Assembly (NCBI GenBank): GCA_020073665.1
Contig: JAIQEU010000014.1
Coordinates: 105,432 to 169,431 of the forward strand
From: Terriglobia bacterium
GTDB lineage: Bacteria > Acidobacteriota > Terriglobia > Terriglobales > Acidobacteriaceae
Reading direction: 5' to 3'
Length of the DNA stretch: 64,000 nt
The notes below the pieces were generated by a model. It saw only the letters and a program-made list of their open reading frames with translations, was not told the origin of the DNA and ran no database searches. How positions within the stretch are numbered: the stretch's first letter is position 1; the number at the start of each line of letters is the position of its first letter. Position numbers and translations under genes: made by a program. This document shows, piece after piece, positions 1 through 9,810 of this stretch.

Positions 1-67
1 GTCATTCGGGGCCTGTGTATCTAGATTACTCCGCTGGCTCATCGGGTTCGAGATCGATTCGTGTCAG

Positions 68-87
68 GGCATGCCTTCAGGCATGCC
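68..87. repeat. 20-bp palindrome, CTTCAG centre
   Basis: A perfect GC-rich inverted repeat (GGCATGCCTTCAGGCATGCC) lies downstream of ileS. It belongs to a family of 20-bp palindromes with CTTCAG, CTGAAG or CTAAAG centres that recurs at 42943, 43501, 57217, 57269 and 57417. A second small hairpin, GCGCCTTTAGGCGC, lies at 108-121 just before the ileS stop codon side. There is no T tract, so neither is a standard intrinsic terminator. Confidence 0.7.
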
Positions 88-127
88 ACTCGTCCTGCGT
101 CTTGATCGCGCCTTTAGGCGCTGAATT

Positions 128-3001
<2,874 letters not shown>

Positions 3002-3222
3002 TATAGGGAGCCGGGAAACGAACGTCCATTAGCTCCCCGAAAGACACCAAAGTGTTATGGCCCAGGGACTTGGAAAAGCACTGTTAGAAAGCAGAAAAAA
3101 GCGTGTACAATTTTCAGCAAAGATGACGTTTCGAGCATCCAAGCATCTAACGACATAGAGTTGTCATCTTGTGGTGTCGGGCCAGGGTACGCGACTGACG
3201 GCGTCATTGGGGTGTTAAACAA

Positions 3223-3239
3223 TTGGCACAGTATGTGCT
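3223..3239 (+). promoter_or_regulatory. predicted sigma-54 (-24/-12) promoter
   Basis: TTGGCACAGTATGTGCT matches the sigma-54 consensus YTGGCACGRNNNTTGCW at 15 of 17 positions and keeps the required GG-N10-GC spacing (GG 3225-3226, GC 3237-3238). Transcription would begin near 3250, giving a 5' leader of about 45 bases for the tonB-like gene. Seen by eye only. No activator site was identified, although the A/T-rich 3080-3220 spacer has room for one. Confidence 0.6.
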
Positions 3240-3292
3240 AATCAGTTTGGGAGAGGGTTGCAAGGCCCCCTCAGAGGAGCGCTAGGCTAGAA

Positions 3293-4303
3293 GTGGTTTC
3301 CAATATGGCAACACAACAAATCAATCCGCTCGCCCAGCCGGAGCCGCAACTCAATCTCCTGCTGCCCAAGGAAACTCTGGAACAGCCCTTGTGGAAGTCG
3401 CTGTTTCAGGGTCTGGACGAACTTCTCTTTCCCAAAAAGCAAGCCCCCCTGGTTCTGACTTCGAAGCCGATCCCGGTAAAAGACATCTGGGGCTTCTACA
3501 ACTACAAGAAGAATGGCGCCCTGTATTCAACCTTGGTGCACATGCTGGCGCTGGCCTCCATCATCGGCGGCACCATCCTGGCCGGCCGCGTCGTGACCCA
3601 GGTCATCAAGCCGGGCCCGGTCATGTCGATTATTGCGCCCGAAGACATTCCGCCGTTACCGGTCTCAAAAACGATTGCGGGCGGTGGCGGTGGCGGCGGC
3701 GATCGCGACAAGCTGCAGGCCTCCAAGGGTCGGCTGCCGAAAGCCGCAATGGAGCAGTTCACTCCGCCCATGGTGGTAGTGCGCAACGATCATCCCAAGC
3801 TGGCGGTCGAACCCACGGTAGTCATTCCGCCGCAGATACAACTGGCCCAGAACAATCTGCCTAACCTGGGCGACCCCATGTCCCATCTGCCCTCCGGCCC
3901 GCCCTCGAATGGCACCGGCTCTGGAGGCGGCATCGGCTCTGGCAACGGAGGCGGTGTAGGTAGCGGGGAAGGACCGGGCGTTGGTCCGGGTCATGGCGGC
4001 GGCATCGGTGGTGGGGCGTTTCACGTAGGCGGCGGAGTGTCAGCGCCCAAAGCGGTCTACGCTCCCGATCCGGAATACTCCGAGGAAGCGCGTAAGGCGA
4101 AGTACACCGGAACCTGCGTCCTCTGGCTAGTGGTCGGGCCGGATGGTCGCCCGCGCGACATCAGGGTTGCTCGCAGCCTGGGTCTTGGCCTCGATGAGAA
4201 GGCCATCGAAGCCGTGAGGAGTTGGAAGTTCGAGCCCGCCATGAAAGATGGTAAGCCGGTGGCGGTGCAGATCAACGTGGAAGTGAGTTTCCGCTTATAC
4301 TAA
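3293..4303 (+). CDS. TonB-like energy transducer
   Basis: Probable inner-membrane TonB-family protein coupling the proton-motive force to outer-membrane transport. The 336 residues show a cytoplasmic N-terminus of about 80 residues, one transmembrane segment near residues 80-105, glycine-rich linkers (GGGGGGGD near 130 and a long Gly/Ser repeat near 205-250), and a C-terminal TonB domain (about 255-336) containing YPDPEYS-like and SWKFEPA motifs. The N-terminus is longer than in classical TonB and the linker is Gly-rich rather than Pro-Lys. The start is GTG 3293, behind AGAGGAG at 3273-3279; ATG at 3305 is the alternative. It has its own terminator and a predicted sigma-54 promoter, so it looks monocistronic. 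No exbBD is nearby. Confidence 0.85.
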   Translation: MVSNMATQQINPLAQPEPQLNLLLPKETLEQPLWKSLFQGLDELLFPKKQAPLVLTSKPIPVKDIWGFYNYKKNGALYSTLVHMLALASIIGGTILAGRVVTQVIKPGPVMSIIAPEDIPPLPVSKTIAGGGGGGGDRDKLQASKGRLPKAAMEQFTPPMVVVRNDHPKLAVEPTVVIPPQIQLAQNNLPNLGDPMSHLPSGPPSNGTGSGGGIGSGNGGGVGSGEGPGVGPGHGGGIGGGAFHVGGGVSAPKAVYAPDPEYSEEARKAKYTGTCVLWLVVGPDGRPRDIRVARSLGLGLDEKAIEAVRSWKFEPAMKDGKPVAVQINVEVSFRLY

Positions 4304-4324
4304 CCACTTCGTTTTATTAACAGA

Positions 4325-4354
4325 ACGGCCGCCCAGCGCGGCCGTTTTTGTTTT
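4325..4354 (+). terminator. intrinsic terminator of tonB-like gene
   Basis: Perfect 8-bp stem ACGGCCGC/GCGGCCGT (4325-4332 and 4338-4345) with a 5-base loop, followed by TTTTGTTTT. It sits 22 bases after the stop codon. Confidence 0.9.
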
Positions 4355-4427
4355 GCGCGTGAGTAGGGACAGTCGCCTCGGCTGGCTCGTGGGGCGCAGC
4401 CCCAAGAGTTTCCTTCCGGATGGGTCG

Positions 4428-4808
4428 TCAATCTCTTCCCCGAAACTGGATGATTCTCCGCCGATCGCGCTTTGAAGGCTTGCCTGCGGGTAACTGTTCG
4501 AACTGCTTCATCGCTCTACGCTCCGCTGCCACCTTCAGACGCAGTTCCCGGCTCGCTTCCGTCTCCCGGTAGAGTGTTTGCGCGACCGAAGCCGGACCGC
4601 GCACCTCGCTCAGCAGCAAGACTTCCACCTCAAAGTCGCCACCGTCGTTGGTCACTCGCAACATGTCTCCAATCCGGACCTCGCGCGCAGCTTTGGCGGG
4701 CTGCCCGTTGGATTGGATCCTGCCAAGTTCACAAGCCCGGGCGGCTAGTGATCGCGTCTTGAAAAACCTGGCGGCCCAAAGCCATTTATCAATTCGCGCG
4801 CCAAGCAT
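4428..4808 (-). CDS. S4-domain RNA-binding protein, Hsp15-like
   Basis: Small basic protein of 126 residues. An N-terminal S4 domain (RIDKWLWAARFFKTRSLA, residues 5-22, then the GRIQSNGQPAKAAREVRIGD core) is followed by a charged C-terminal tail rich in Lys/Arg. This matches the Hsp15/HslR family, which binds 50S subunits carrying nascent chains and helps recycle stalled ribosomes. It starts 10 bases after the murI stop on the same strand, so the two are probably cotranscribed. Confidence 0.88.
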   Translation of the reverse strand: MLGARIDKWLWAARFFKTRSLAARACELGRIQSNGQPAKAAREVRIGDMLRVTNDGGDFEVEVLLLSEVRGPASVAQTLYRETEASRELRLKVAAERRAMKQFEQLPAGKPSKRDRRRIIQFRGRD

Positions 4809-4818
4809 GGCCTGTACG

Positions 4819-5643
4819 CTACTCCTTCAAATCTACGTGCACCACATCCTCGATCGGGTGCCCCAAGAATCTCGGTCCCAGCCGCCGGAATTTCTCCACC
4901 GAATCAGTAGCAAAGAACTTCAGCCGCGGAGCCTGTCGCCGCTCGTCTGACTCGGGAACGTTGATCGGAGAGATCCCCAATACCTTGCTAACCACCATTG
5001 CGGTGGACTCCGCGGAATCCACAATGGTCACATGCGGTGGGGCCACCCGATGCAGCAACGGCTTGATCAACGGGTAGTGGGTGCATCCCAACACTAGCGC
5101 GTCGGCCGACTCGAACCCATTCGCGAAAGCCTCGTTCAAATAGATACGCGCCACCTGCTCGGTCACCGGATGCTCCACCCAACCCTCTTCCACCAGCGGC
5201 ACCAGCAGCGGACAAGCTTTCTCCCGCGCCTGCACCCCGCGCGCATCCAGCGCCTTCAGGTAAGCATGGCTCGTCACGGTAGCTTCGGTCCCAATGACCA
5301 CGACTTTGCGATTCTTGCTGGCGACCGAAGCCCGCTGTGCTCCCGGTTCCACCACGCCCTCCACGGGAATATGTGCCGCTGCACGGATCTGGTCCAGCGC
5401 CAGGGCGGTGGCGGTATTGCAAGCCACCACCAGCATGCGCGCCCCATGCTCCTCCAGGTAATGTGCTGCCCCGACCGCGTACTTGGCCACGGTTTCTGCC
5501 GACTTGGAGCCATAGGGAAGGCGAGCCGTATCGCCAAAGTAGATGTAGTCGGCGTCGGGTATCAGCGCGACCAGCTCCTTCAGCACCGTGAGGCCGCCGA
5601 AGCCGGAATCAAATACGCCGATGCAAGGTCGTCGCGTAGTCAT
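4819..5643 (-). CDS. murI: glutamate racemase
   Basis: Interconverts L- and D-glutamate and so supplies D-Glu for peptidoglycan. The 274-residue product has the family signatures: GVFDSGFGGLTVLKEL at the N-terminus with the proton-handling Asp/Ser, the first catalytic Cys in VVACNTATALA, and the second in LVLGCTHYPLI. The start is ATG at 5643. A TATGAT -10-like hexamer lies on the same strand at 5661-5666. It is the first gene of a probable two-gene unit with the S4-domain gene. Confidence 0.97.
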   Translation of the reverse strand: MTTRRPCIGVFDSGFGGLTVLKELVALIPDADYIYFGDTARLPYGSKSAETVAKYAVGAAHYLEEHGARMLVVACNTATALALDQIRAAAHIPVEGVVEPGAQRASVASKNRKVVVIGTEATVTSHAYLKALDARGVQAREKACPLLVPLVEEGWVEHPVTEQVARIYLNEAFANGFESADALVLGCTHYPLIKPLLHRVAPPHVTIVDSAESTAMVVSKVLGISPINVPESDERRQAPRLKFFATDSVEKFRRLGPRFLGHPIEDVVHVDLKE

Positions 5644-5782
5644 GAATCAGGATGCAATCCATCATACCGGACACTTGCGCGGGAGTCGGTTATGCCCATG
5701 GTTCTGTGGAACTCGTGGCCGTTGCCCTGTGCGTTTCCGAACAGCCCGTTCTCAGTTCCGAACACAAACTCCCGCATCGATT

Positions 5783-5806
5783 CTTGATTAACCCCATCTA
5801 ATCAAG
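5783..5806. promoter_or_regulatory. inverted repeat upstream of ADOP permease
   Basis: Perfect 8-bp arms CTTGATTA and TAATCAAG (5783-5790, 5799-5806) around an 8-base spacer, about 90 bases before the permease start. It could be an operator; permeases of this type are often controlled by PadR-family repressors, but none is encoded next to it here. Confidence 0.35.
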
Positions 5807-5896
5807 CACTTTCAAGTGACCGGGAGAGGCAGCCGGTTTGCACTTGAGCATGCGGCAATCCCTGCCCGATTCTCTGGGACTCGAAAAGGCGGCTCG

Positions 5897-8323
5897 ATGG
5901 AAACCTTGTGGCAAGATTTGCGATACGGCGCCCGCAGTCTGCGGAGGTCGCCCGGCTTCACCTTGATGGCGGTGCTGGTGGTCACTCTCGGCATCGGTGC
6001 CAATACTGCCATCTTCAGCGTGGTTCATGCCGTCTTGTTGCAACAACTGCCGTTCAAAGATCCCAGCCAACTGGTCACGATCTATTCCAAGCGCACCGAC
6101 GTGGAGCGCTACCCGAGTTCTATTCCTGATTTCCAGGATTTTCAAAATCAGAGCCAGTCGTTTGACGGGATGGCGGCCCTCGCTTTCTCCCCGGCTAGCG
6201 TAACCGGGCAAGGCGAACCTGAGCGCCTTCAGGAAGCGAGGGTCTCCGCCAACTATTTTCAAGTCACCGGCACGTCCGCATATCTGGGACGCACGCTAAT
6301 CCCTGACGACGACAACCCCGGCAGCGCCCACGTCGTAGTTTTGAATTACGGACTGTGGCAGCGCCGCTTCGGTGGAGACCGCGCCGTGGTAGGCAAGAGC
6401 ATCGAACTCAACGGAGAGGCCCACACCATCGTCGGCGTCTTGCCCGAGCAGTTTTTCTTTCCAATTCGTGCCGCCGAGATGGCTGTCCCCTTAAGTCCCC
6501 AAACCGATCCCCGCCGCGCCAATCGTCAGGACCACTTCCTGAACACTCTGGGACGCCTGAAACCTGGCGTTACCGCCGGCCAAGCCGCGGCTGAACTGAA
6601 TGCCATCGCACAACATCTGCAGCAGCAATATCCACAAACCAACGGAAAGAATTCGGGCGTCACCATCGTCAGTCTCTACGACGAAGTCGTAGGCGAATTT
6701 CGCTCCGGCCTGCTGATCCTGCAAGGTGCGGTCGCCCTGTTATTGCTCATCGCCTGTTCGAGTCTGGCGAATCTGCTGTTGGCCCGCGGTTCGGCCCGCA
6801 CCCGTGAAATCGCCATCCGCACCGCGCTTGGCGGAGACCGCAAACGCATCATCCGCCAACTGGTCACAGAGACCGTACTTCTCGCCAGCATCGGAGGTGT
6901 CTGCGGAATTCTGCTCGCCGCCTGGGGAGTTCACCTGCTGGTCGCCCTCAGTCCCGCCGGCCTGCCTCGCTCCTCCGACATTACGGTCGACGCCACCGTC
7001 CTGGCCTTCGCCGCCGGTCTGTCTGTTATCGCCGGCCTGGTCTTCGGAGTCGTCCCCGCGCTCCAGTGCACCGACTCCAACTTCGATCACCTGCGATCGT
7101 CCGGCGCATCGGGAGCCGCAGGAGGTGGTAGCAAAGCCCGCGCTTTCATCGTCGCCGCCCAGGTTGCGCTGTCGCTGGTATTGCTGGTCGCATCCGGTCT
7201 GCTGCTGAAGAGTTTCGCCCGCCTGCAATCGGTCAGCCCCGGCTTTGATCCCGAGCACGCGCTCTCACTGCGCCTGTCGCTCCCCGCCACGGCTTTCCCC
7301 GATGGGAATTCCATCGCGAATTTCTATTCTGAAATGCAGCGCCGCATTCAGACTCTGCCCGGCGTAAGCTCCGTTGGCGCGGTATCGATTCTCCCAACCT
7401 CCGGCGCCCTCGCAGAAATGGACTTCACCGTCGTCGGCCATCCCCCCGATTCCCGCGATCACATGCCCACAGCCCAATATCGCGTCACTGGCGAAGGATA
7501 TTTTCGCGCCATGTCCATCCCGCTGCTTCAGGGAAGGGAACTCGCCGCCAGCGACACCTCTGACTCTGCCAAAGTCGCGGTAGTAAACGAAACTCTCGCC
7601 CGGCGACATTTCGCCAATGTTAGTCAGGCAATCGGCGCGCACCTCCACCTCGAAGACGGCAACGAAGTCGAGATCGTAGGTGTCGTGCCCGACATCAAGC
7701 AGTTCACCCTCGACGAAGATCCGCAGCCCGACATCTACGTCCCCTACCCGCAGGTCGGCAAAAATGTAATGGTCTACCTGCGCAGCAACATGTTCTGCGT
7801 AGTGCGCACCACCGGAGATCCCGCCGCGCTCGCCGCTGCGGCCAAGCACGAAATCCGTTCCGTGCAGGGCGATGTCGCAATCTCCCGCATACTTCCCATG
7901 ACCGATTACCTCGCCGCGACGGTGGCGCCCCGCCGATTCAATCTTCTGTTGGTAGTCATGTTCGGAGCCGTGGCCCTGCTGATTGCCATGGTCGGAGTCT
8001 ACGGCGTGATCTCCTATTCGGTGAGCCGCAGGACGCGAGAGTTCGGCGTGCGCATGGCGCTAGGAGCAGGCCAGGGCAACGTGATCGGGGTAGTCCTGGC
8101 GCAGGCTGGCCGCCTTGTGGGAGCCGGGATCATAGTCGGCCTGATAGGCTCCATCTTCTGCACCCGCCTGCTATCCGGCCTGCTGTTCCGAGTAAAGCCC
8201 ACAGACATAGCCACGTTCAGCGCAGTAGTCGGAGCAATGCTCGTTGTGGCCACGCTAGCCTGCCTAATCCCAGCTCGCCGCGCCGCAAGGGTAGATCCGC
8301 TAGAAGCCCTCCGCTACGAATAG
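5897..8323 (+). CDS. ADOP/MacB-type ABC permease
   Basis: Large inner-membrane permease of 808 residues. The start ATG 5897 gives METLWQDLRYGARSLRR, the typical beginning of the duplicated acidobacterial permease (ADOP) group, and has AAGG at proper distance; the upstream in-frame codons are probably not translated. One TM lies near residues 20-45, then a periplasmic MacB-type domain, three TMs around 265-400, a second periplasmic domain, and three C-terminal TMs ending in RAARVDPLEALRYE. No ATPase gene is adjacent, so it would rely on one elsewhere. Substrate unknown; the family is linked to efflux of small molecules or lipids. Confidence 0.9.
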   Translation: METLWQDLRYGARSLRRSPGFTLMAVLVVTLGIGANTAIFSVVHAVLLQQLPFKDPSQLVTIYSKRTDVERYPSSIPDFQDFQNQSQSFDGMAALAFSPASVTGQGEPERLQEARVSANYFQVTGTSAYLGRTLIPDDDNPGSAHVVVLNYGLWQRRFGGDRAVVGKSIELNGEAHTIVGVLPEQFFFPIRAAEMAVPLSPQTDPRRANRQDHFLNTLGRLKPGVTAGQAAAELNAIAQHLQQQYPQTNGKNSGVTIVSLYDEVVGEFRSGLLILQGAVALLLLIACSSLANLLLARGSARTREIAIRTALGGDRKRIIRQLVTETVLLASIGGVCGILLAAWGVHLLVALSPAGLPRSSDITVDATVLAFAAGLSVIAGLVFGVVPALQCTDSNFDHLRSSGASGAAGGGSKARAFIVAAQVALSLVLLVASGLLLKSFARLQSVSPGFDPEHALSLRLSLPATAFPDGNSIANFYSEMQRRIQTLPGVSSVGAVSILPTSGALAEMDFTVVGHPPDSRDHMPTAQYRVTGEGYFRAMSIPLLQGRELAASDTSDSAKVAVVNETLARRHFANVSQAIGAHLHLEDGNEVEIVGVVPDIKQFTLDEDPQPDIYVPYPQVGKNVMVYLRSNMFCVVRTTGDPAALAAAAKHEIRSVQGDVAISRILPMTDYLAATVAPRRFNLLLVVMFGAVALLIAMVGVYGVISYSVSRRTREFGVRMALGAGQGNVIGVVLAQAGRLVGAGIIVGLIGSIFCTRLLSGLLFRVKPTDIATFSAVVGAMLVVATLACLIPARRAARVDPLEALRYE

Positions 8324-8417
8324 GGGATGTTACAACAGCTATCGCCAGTCGCAGCCCGAGTCGCTGTGCGGTGGGGAATGTGTGTTGGAGCGAAGCCGGT
8401 AACCCACGGGGAGGGAC

Positions 8418-8990
8418 TCAGCTTTTGCCTTTTTGGACGAGTTCCACCGGCATGTGGCTCAGCTTGGCATAAATCCGGCCCCGTCGCAGGAGAGGCCACC
8501 AATCGTAAAGATAGATCTGCATCGGTCGCCACATCGCGACCCATCCGGCAATCGTAAGGCTCTCCCGCACGACGGCAGCCCAAGCGCCCGCCTCATGACC
8601 TAACAACATCTGGCTGAGGAGTAGACAAGCAGCCAAGAACAGCAGCCCGATGAAAAGACTGGTACGGCCTTGCCGCAGGAGCCGCTTGAACTCCAAGTCA
8701 GTAATTTGGGCGCTGTGAGCAAAGTGATTGTGGACGGCCGTCCTGATCAGTTCTTTGGGGTCTTCGGCCGGCCACTGGTCCAGGTAGACGCGCAATTTGA
8801 GCGGTGCGTTAGGGGGAAATTCTTGGGCCCAGCTCACGATGAACTCTTCGGCGTCGTCGTCGAGATCCTTTTCAATGAATGGGGAAGGGTCCATCGAATT
8901 GAAGAGTTGGCCCATGTCGCGTAGTTTCAGACTTATGGTGTGCGCATGCCCCCGGTCCGTAGCGGCAGCGTATGGTAATGAAAAACGCAT
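8418..8990 (-). CDS. unrecognised two-TM membrane protein
   Basis: I do not recognise a named family. The 190-residue product has a soluble acidic N-terminal half (residues 30-95, containing DLDDDAEEFIVSW) and two hydrophobic segments near 110-130 and 138-158, followed by a basic C-terminus (LLRRGRIYAKLSHMP). A shorter start at M27 (8912) is possible. Codon use resembles the flanking genes, and the ORF is clean over its length, which supports a real gene. It stands alone between the permease and the accessory region. Confidence 0.55.
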   Translation of the reverse strand: MRFSLPYAAATDRGHAHTISLKLRDMGQLFNSMDPSPFIEKDLDDDAEEFIVSWAQEFPPNAPLKLRVYLDQWPAEDPKELIRTAVHNHFAHSAQITDLEFKRLLRQGRTSLFIGLLFLAACLLLSQMLLGHEAGAWAAVVRESLTIAGWVAMWRPMQIYLYDWWPLLRRGRIYAKLSHMPVELVQKGKS

Positions 8991-9077
8991 ACGAAATCTC
9001 TGCTATCTTCGGTTCTACCAAATATCGGCTCTGTGCACCAAGGGAGTGGTTCCCAGTTGGGATTGGGGCGCGCACCA

Positions 9078-9127
9078 CATTACACTCGCAACCAGGTCAA
9101 TGAGTGTAATGGCGATATTACGCCAAC
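9078..9127. repeat. TTACACT/AGTGTAA palindromic repeat, copy A
   Basis: In the 313-bp gene-free stretch 8991-9303. Arms CATTACACTC (9078-9087) and GAGTGTAATG (9102-9111) are exact inverted repeats. The unit 9095-9127 (starting GGTCAATGAG) is repeated with 27/33 identity at 9713-9745, and its first 15 bases recur exactly, in inverted orientation, at 13272-13286. Nothing else was recognised in this stretch. Confidence 0.55.
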
Positions 9128-9303
9128 GATCGATTATCCGCGCGGGCTCCGTGGGAACAAGGCCAGATAGATCAGCAGCTTGGCAGTTCAATCGATGGTC
9201 ACAACTGGATGGTGACCGCCGTACTTTGCGCAGGATGACAGGGATAACCTAGCCTCGGTCAGATCAGCTGGGAGGCACGACCATTCCATCGTCAGCAAAA
9301 TTA

Positions 9304-9639
9304 ATGACTACTGCTCGTAATCCAATCGCCAAGCGCCGTAGTGGCCGGATGGCCCTGAAGGCTGCTGTAGGGTTGACGGGCGAAGACCGCCAGAAGTGTT
9401 CCTTCACGATGCCCGCTAGAGCAACCAAACTGAATCGATACGGAGCTGCCATCCAATTAAATCGAGACCTGTTGGTCGGATCCACCGTTATCGTGCGAAA
9501 CAAGCGTGGTATTCAGGTTTCCGCCCGCGTCGTTGCGCAGCTAGGCGCAGTGGAAGGTCTCCGCACATACGGAATCGAGTTTGTCGAGCAGGATGACCGG
9601 GCGATGAATTTTTGGGGAATCACCTTCCCGACGACGTAG
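9304..9639 (+). CDS. PilZ-domain protein
   Basis: A 111-residue single-domain protein. Residues 10-20 (KRRSGRMALK) supply the basic RxxR-like stretch and LNRYGAAIQLNR (42-53) corresponds to the (D/N)xSxxG-type loop of PilZ, followed by beta-strand-rich sequence to the end. Canonical PilZ domains bind cyclic-di-GMP, but both motifs are degenerate here, so ligand binding is uncertain. No good Shine-Dalgarno lies close to the ATG (a GGAGG-like run is about 25 bases upstream). It lies between two copies of the GGTCAATGAG repeat. Confidence 0.65.
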   Translation: MTTARNPIAKRRSGRMALKAAVGLTGEDRQKCSFTMPARATKLNRYGAAIQLNRDLLVGSTVIVRNKRGIQVSARVVAQLGAVEGLRTYGIEFVEQDDRAMNFWGITFPTT

Positions 9640-9712
9640 TTGCCGCTCTCGCAAGCCGATCATTGTCGCTGTGCTCCATTGTCAACGGGAAAGGTCCTAG
9701 TCCCGTGGCCCG

Positions 9713-9778
9713 GGTCAATGAGCGCTATCGCGATGTTACGTCAACTGAGAACTTCGGCAACCAAAAGGTAGACACCAC
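9713..9778 (+). pseudogene. repeat copy B and fragment of an NFGNQ-type domain
   Basis: 9713-9745 is a diverged copy of the 33-bp repeat at 9095. It runs into an open stretch that reads NFGNQKVDTTNNSKTV (from about 9750), which resembles the start of the choice-of-anchor/ASPM-SPD-2-Hydin beta-sandwich repeats common in secreted acidobacterial proteins. It is too short to be a gene. A related, frameshifted fragment lies at 12589-12618, on the other side of the YVTN gene. Confidence 0.4.
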
Positions 9779-9810
9779 GAACAATTCGAAAACGGTGATG
9801 ATATTAGGCC

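Noticed and set aside
3002..3222. T-box leader for ileS
   Set aside because: No T-box bulge sequence or terminator/antiterminator pair on the minus strand.
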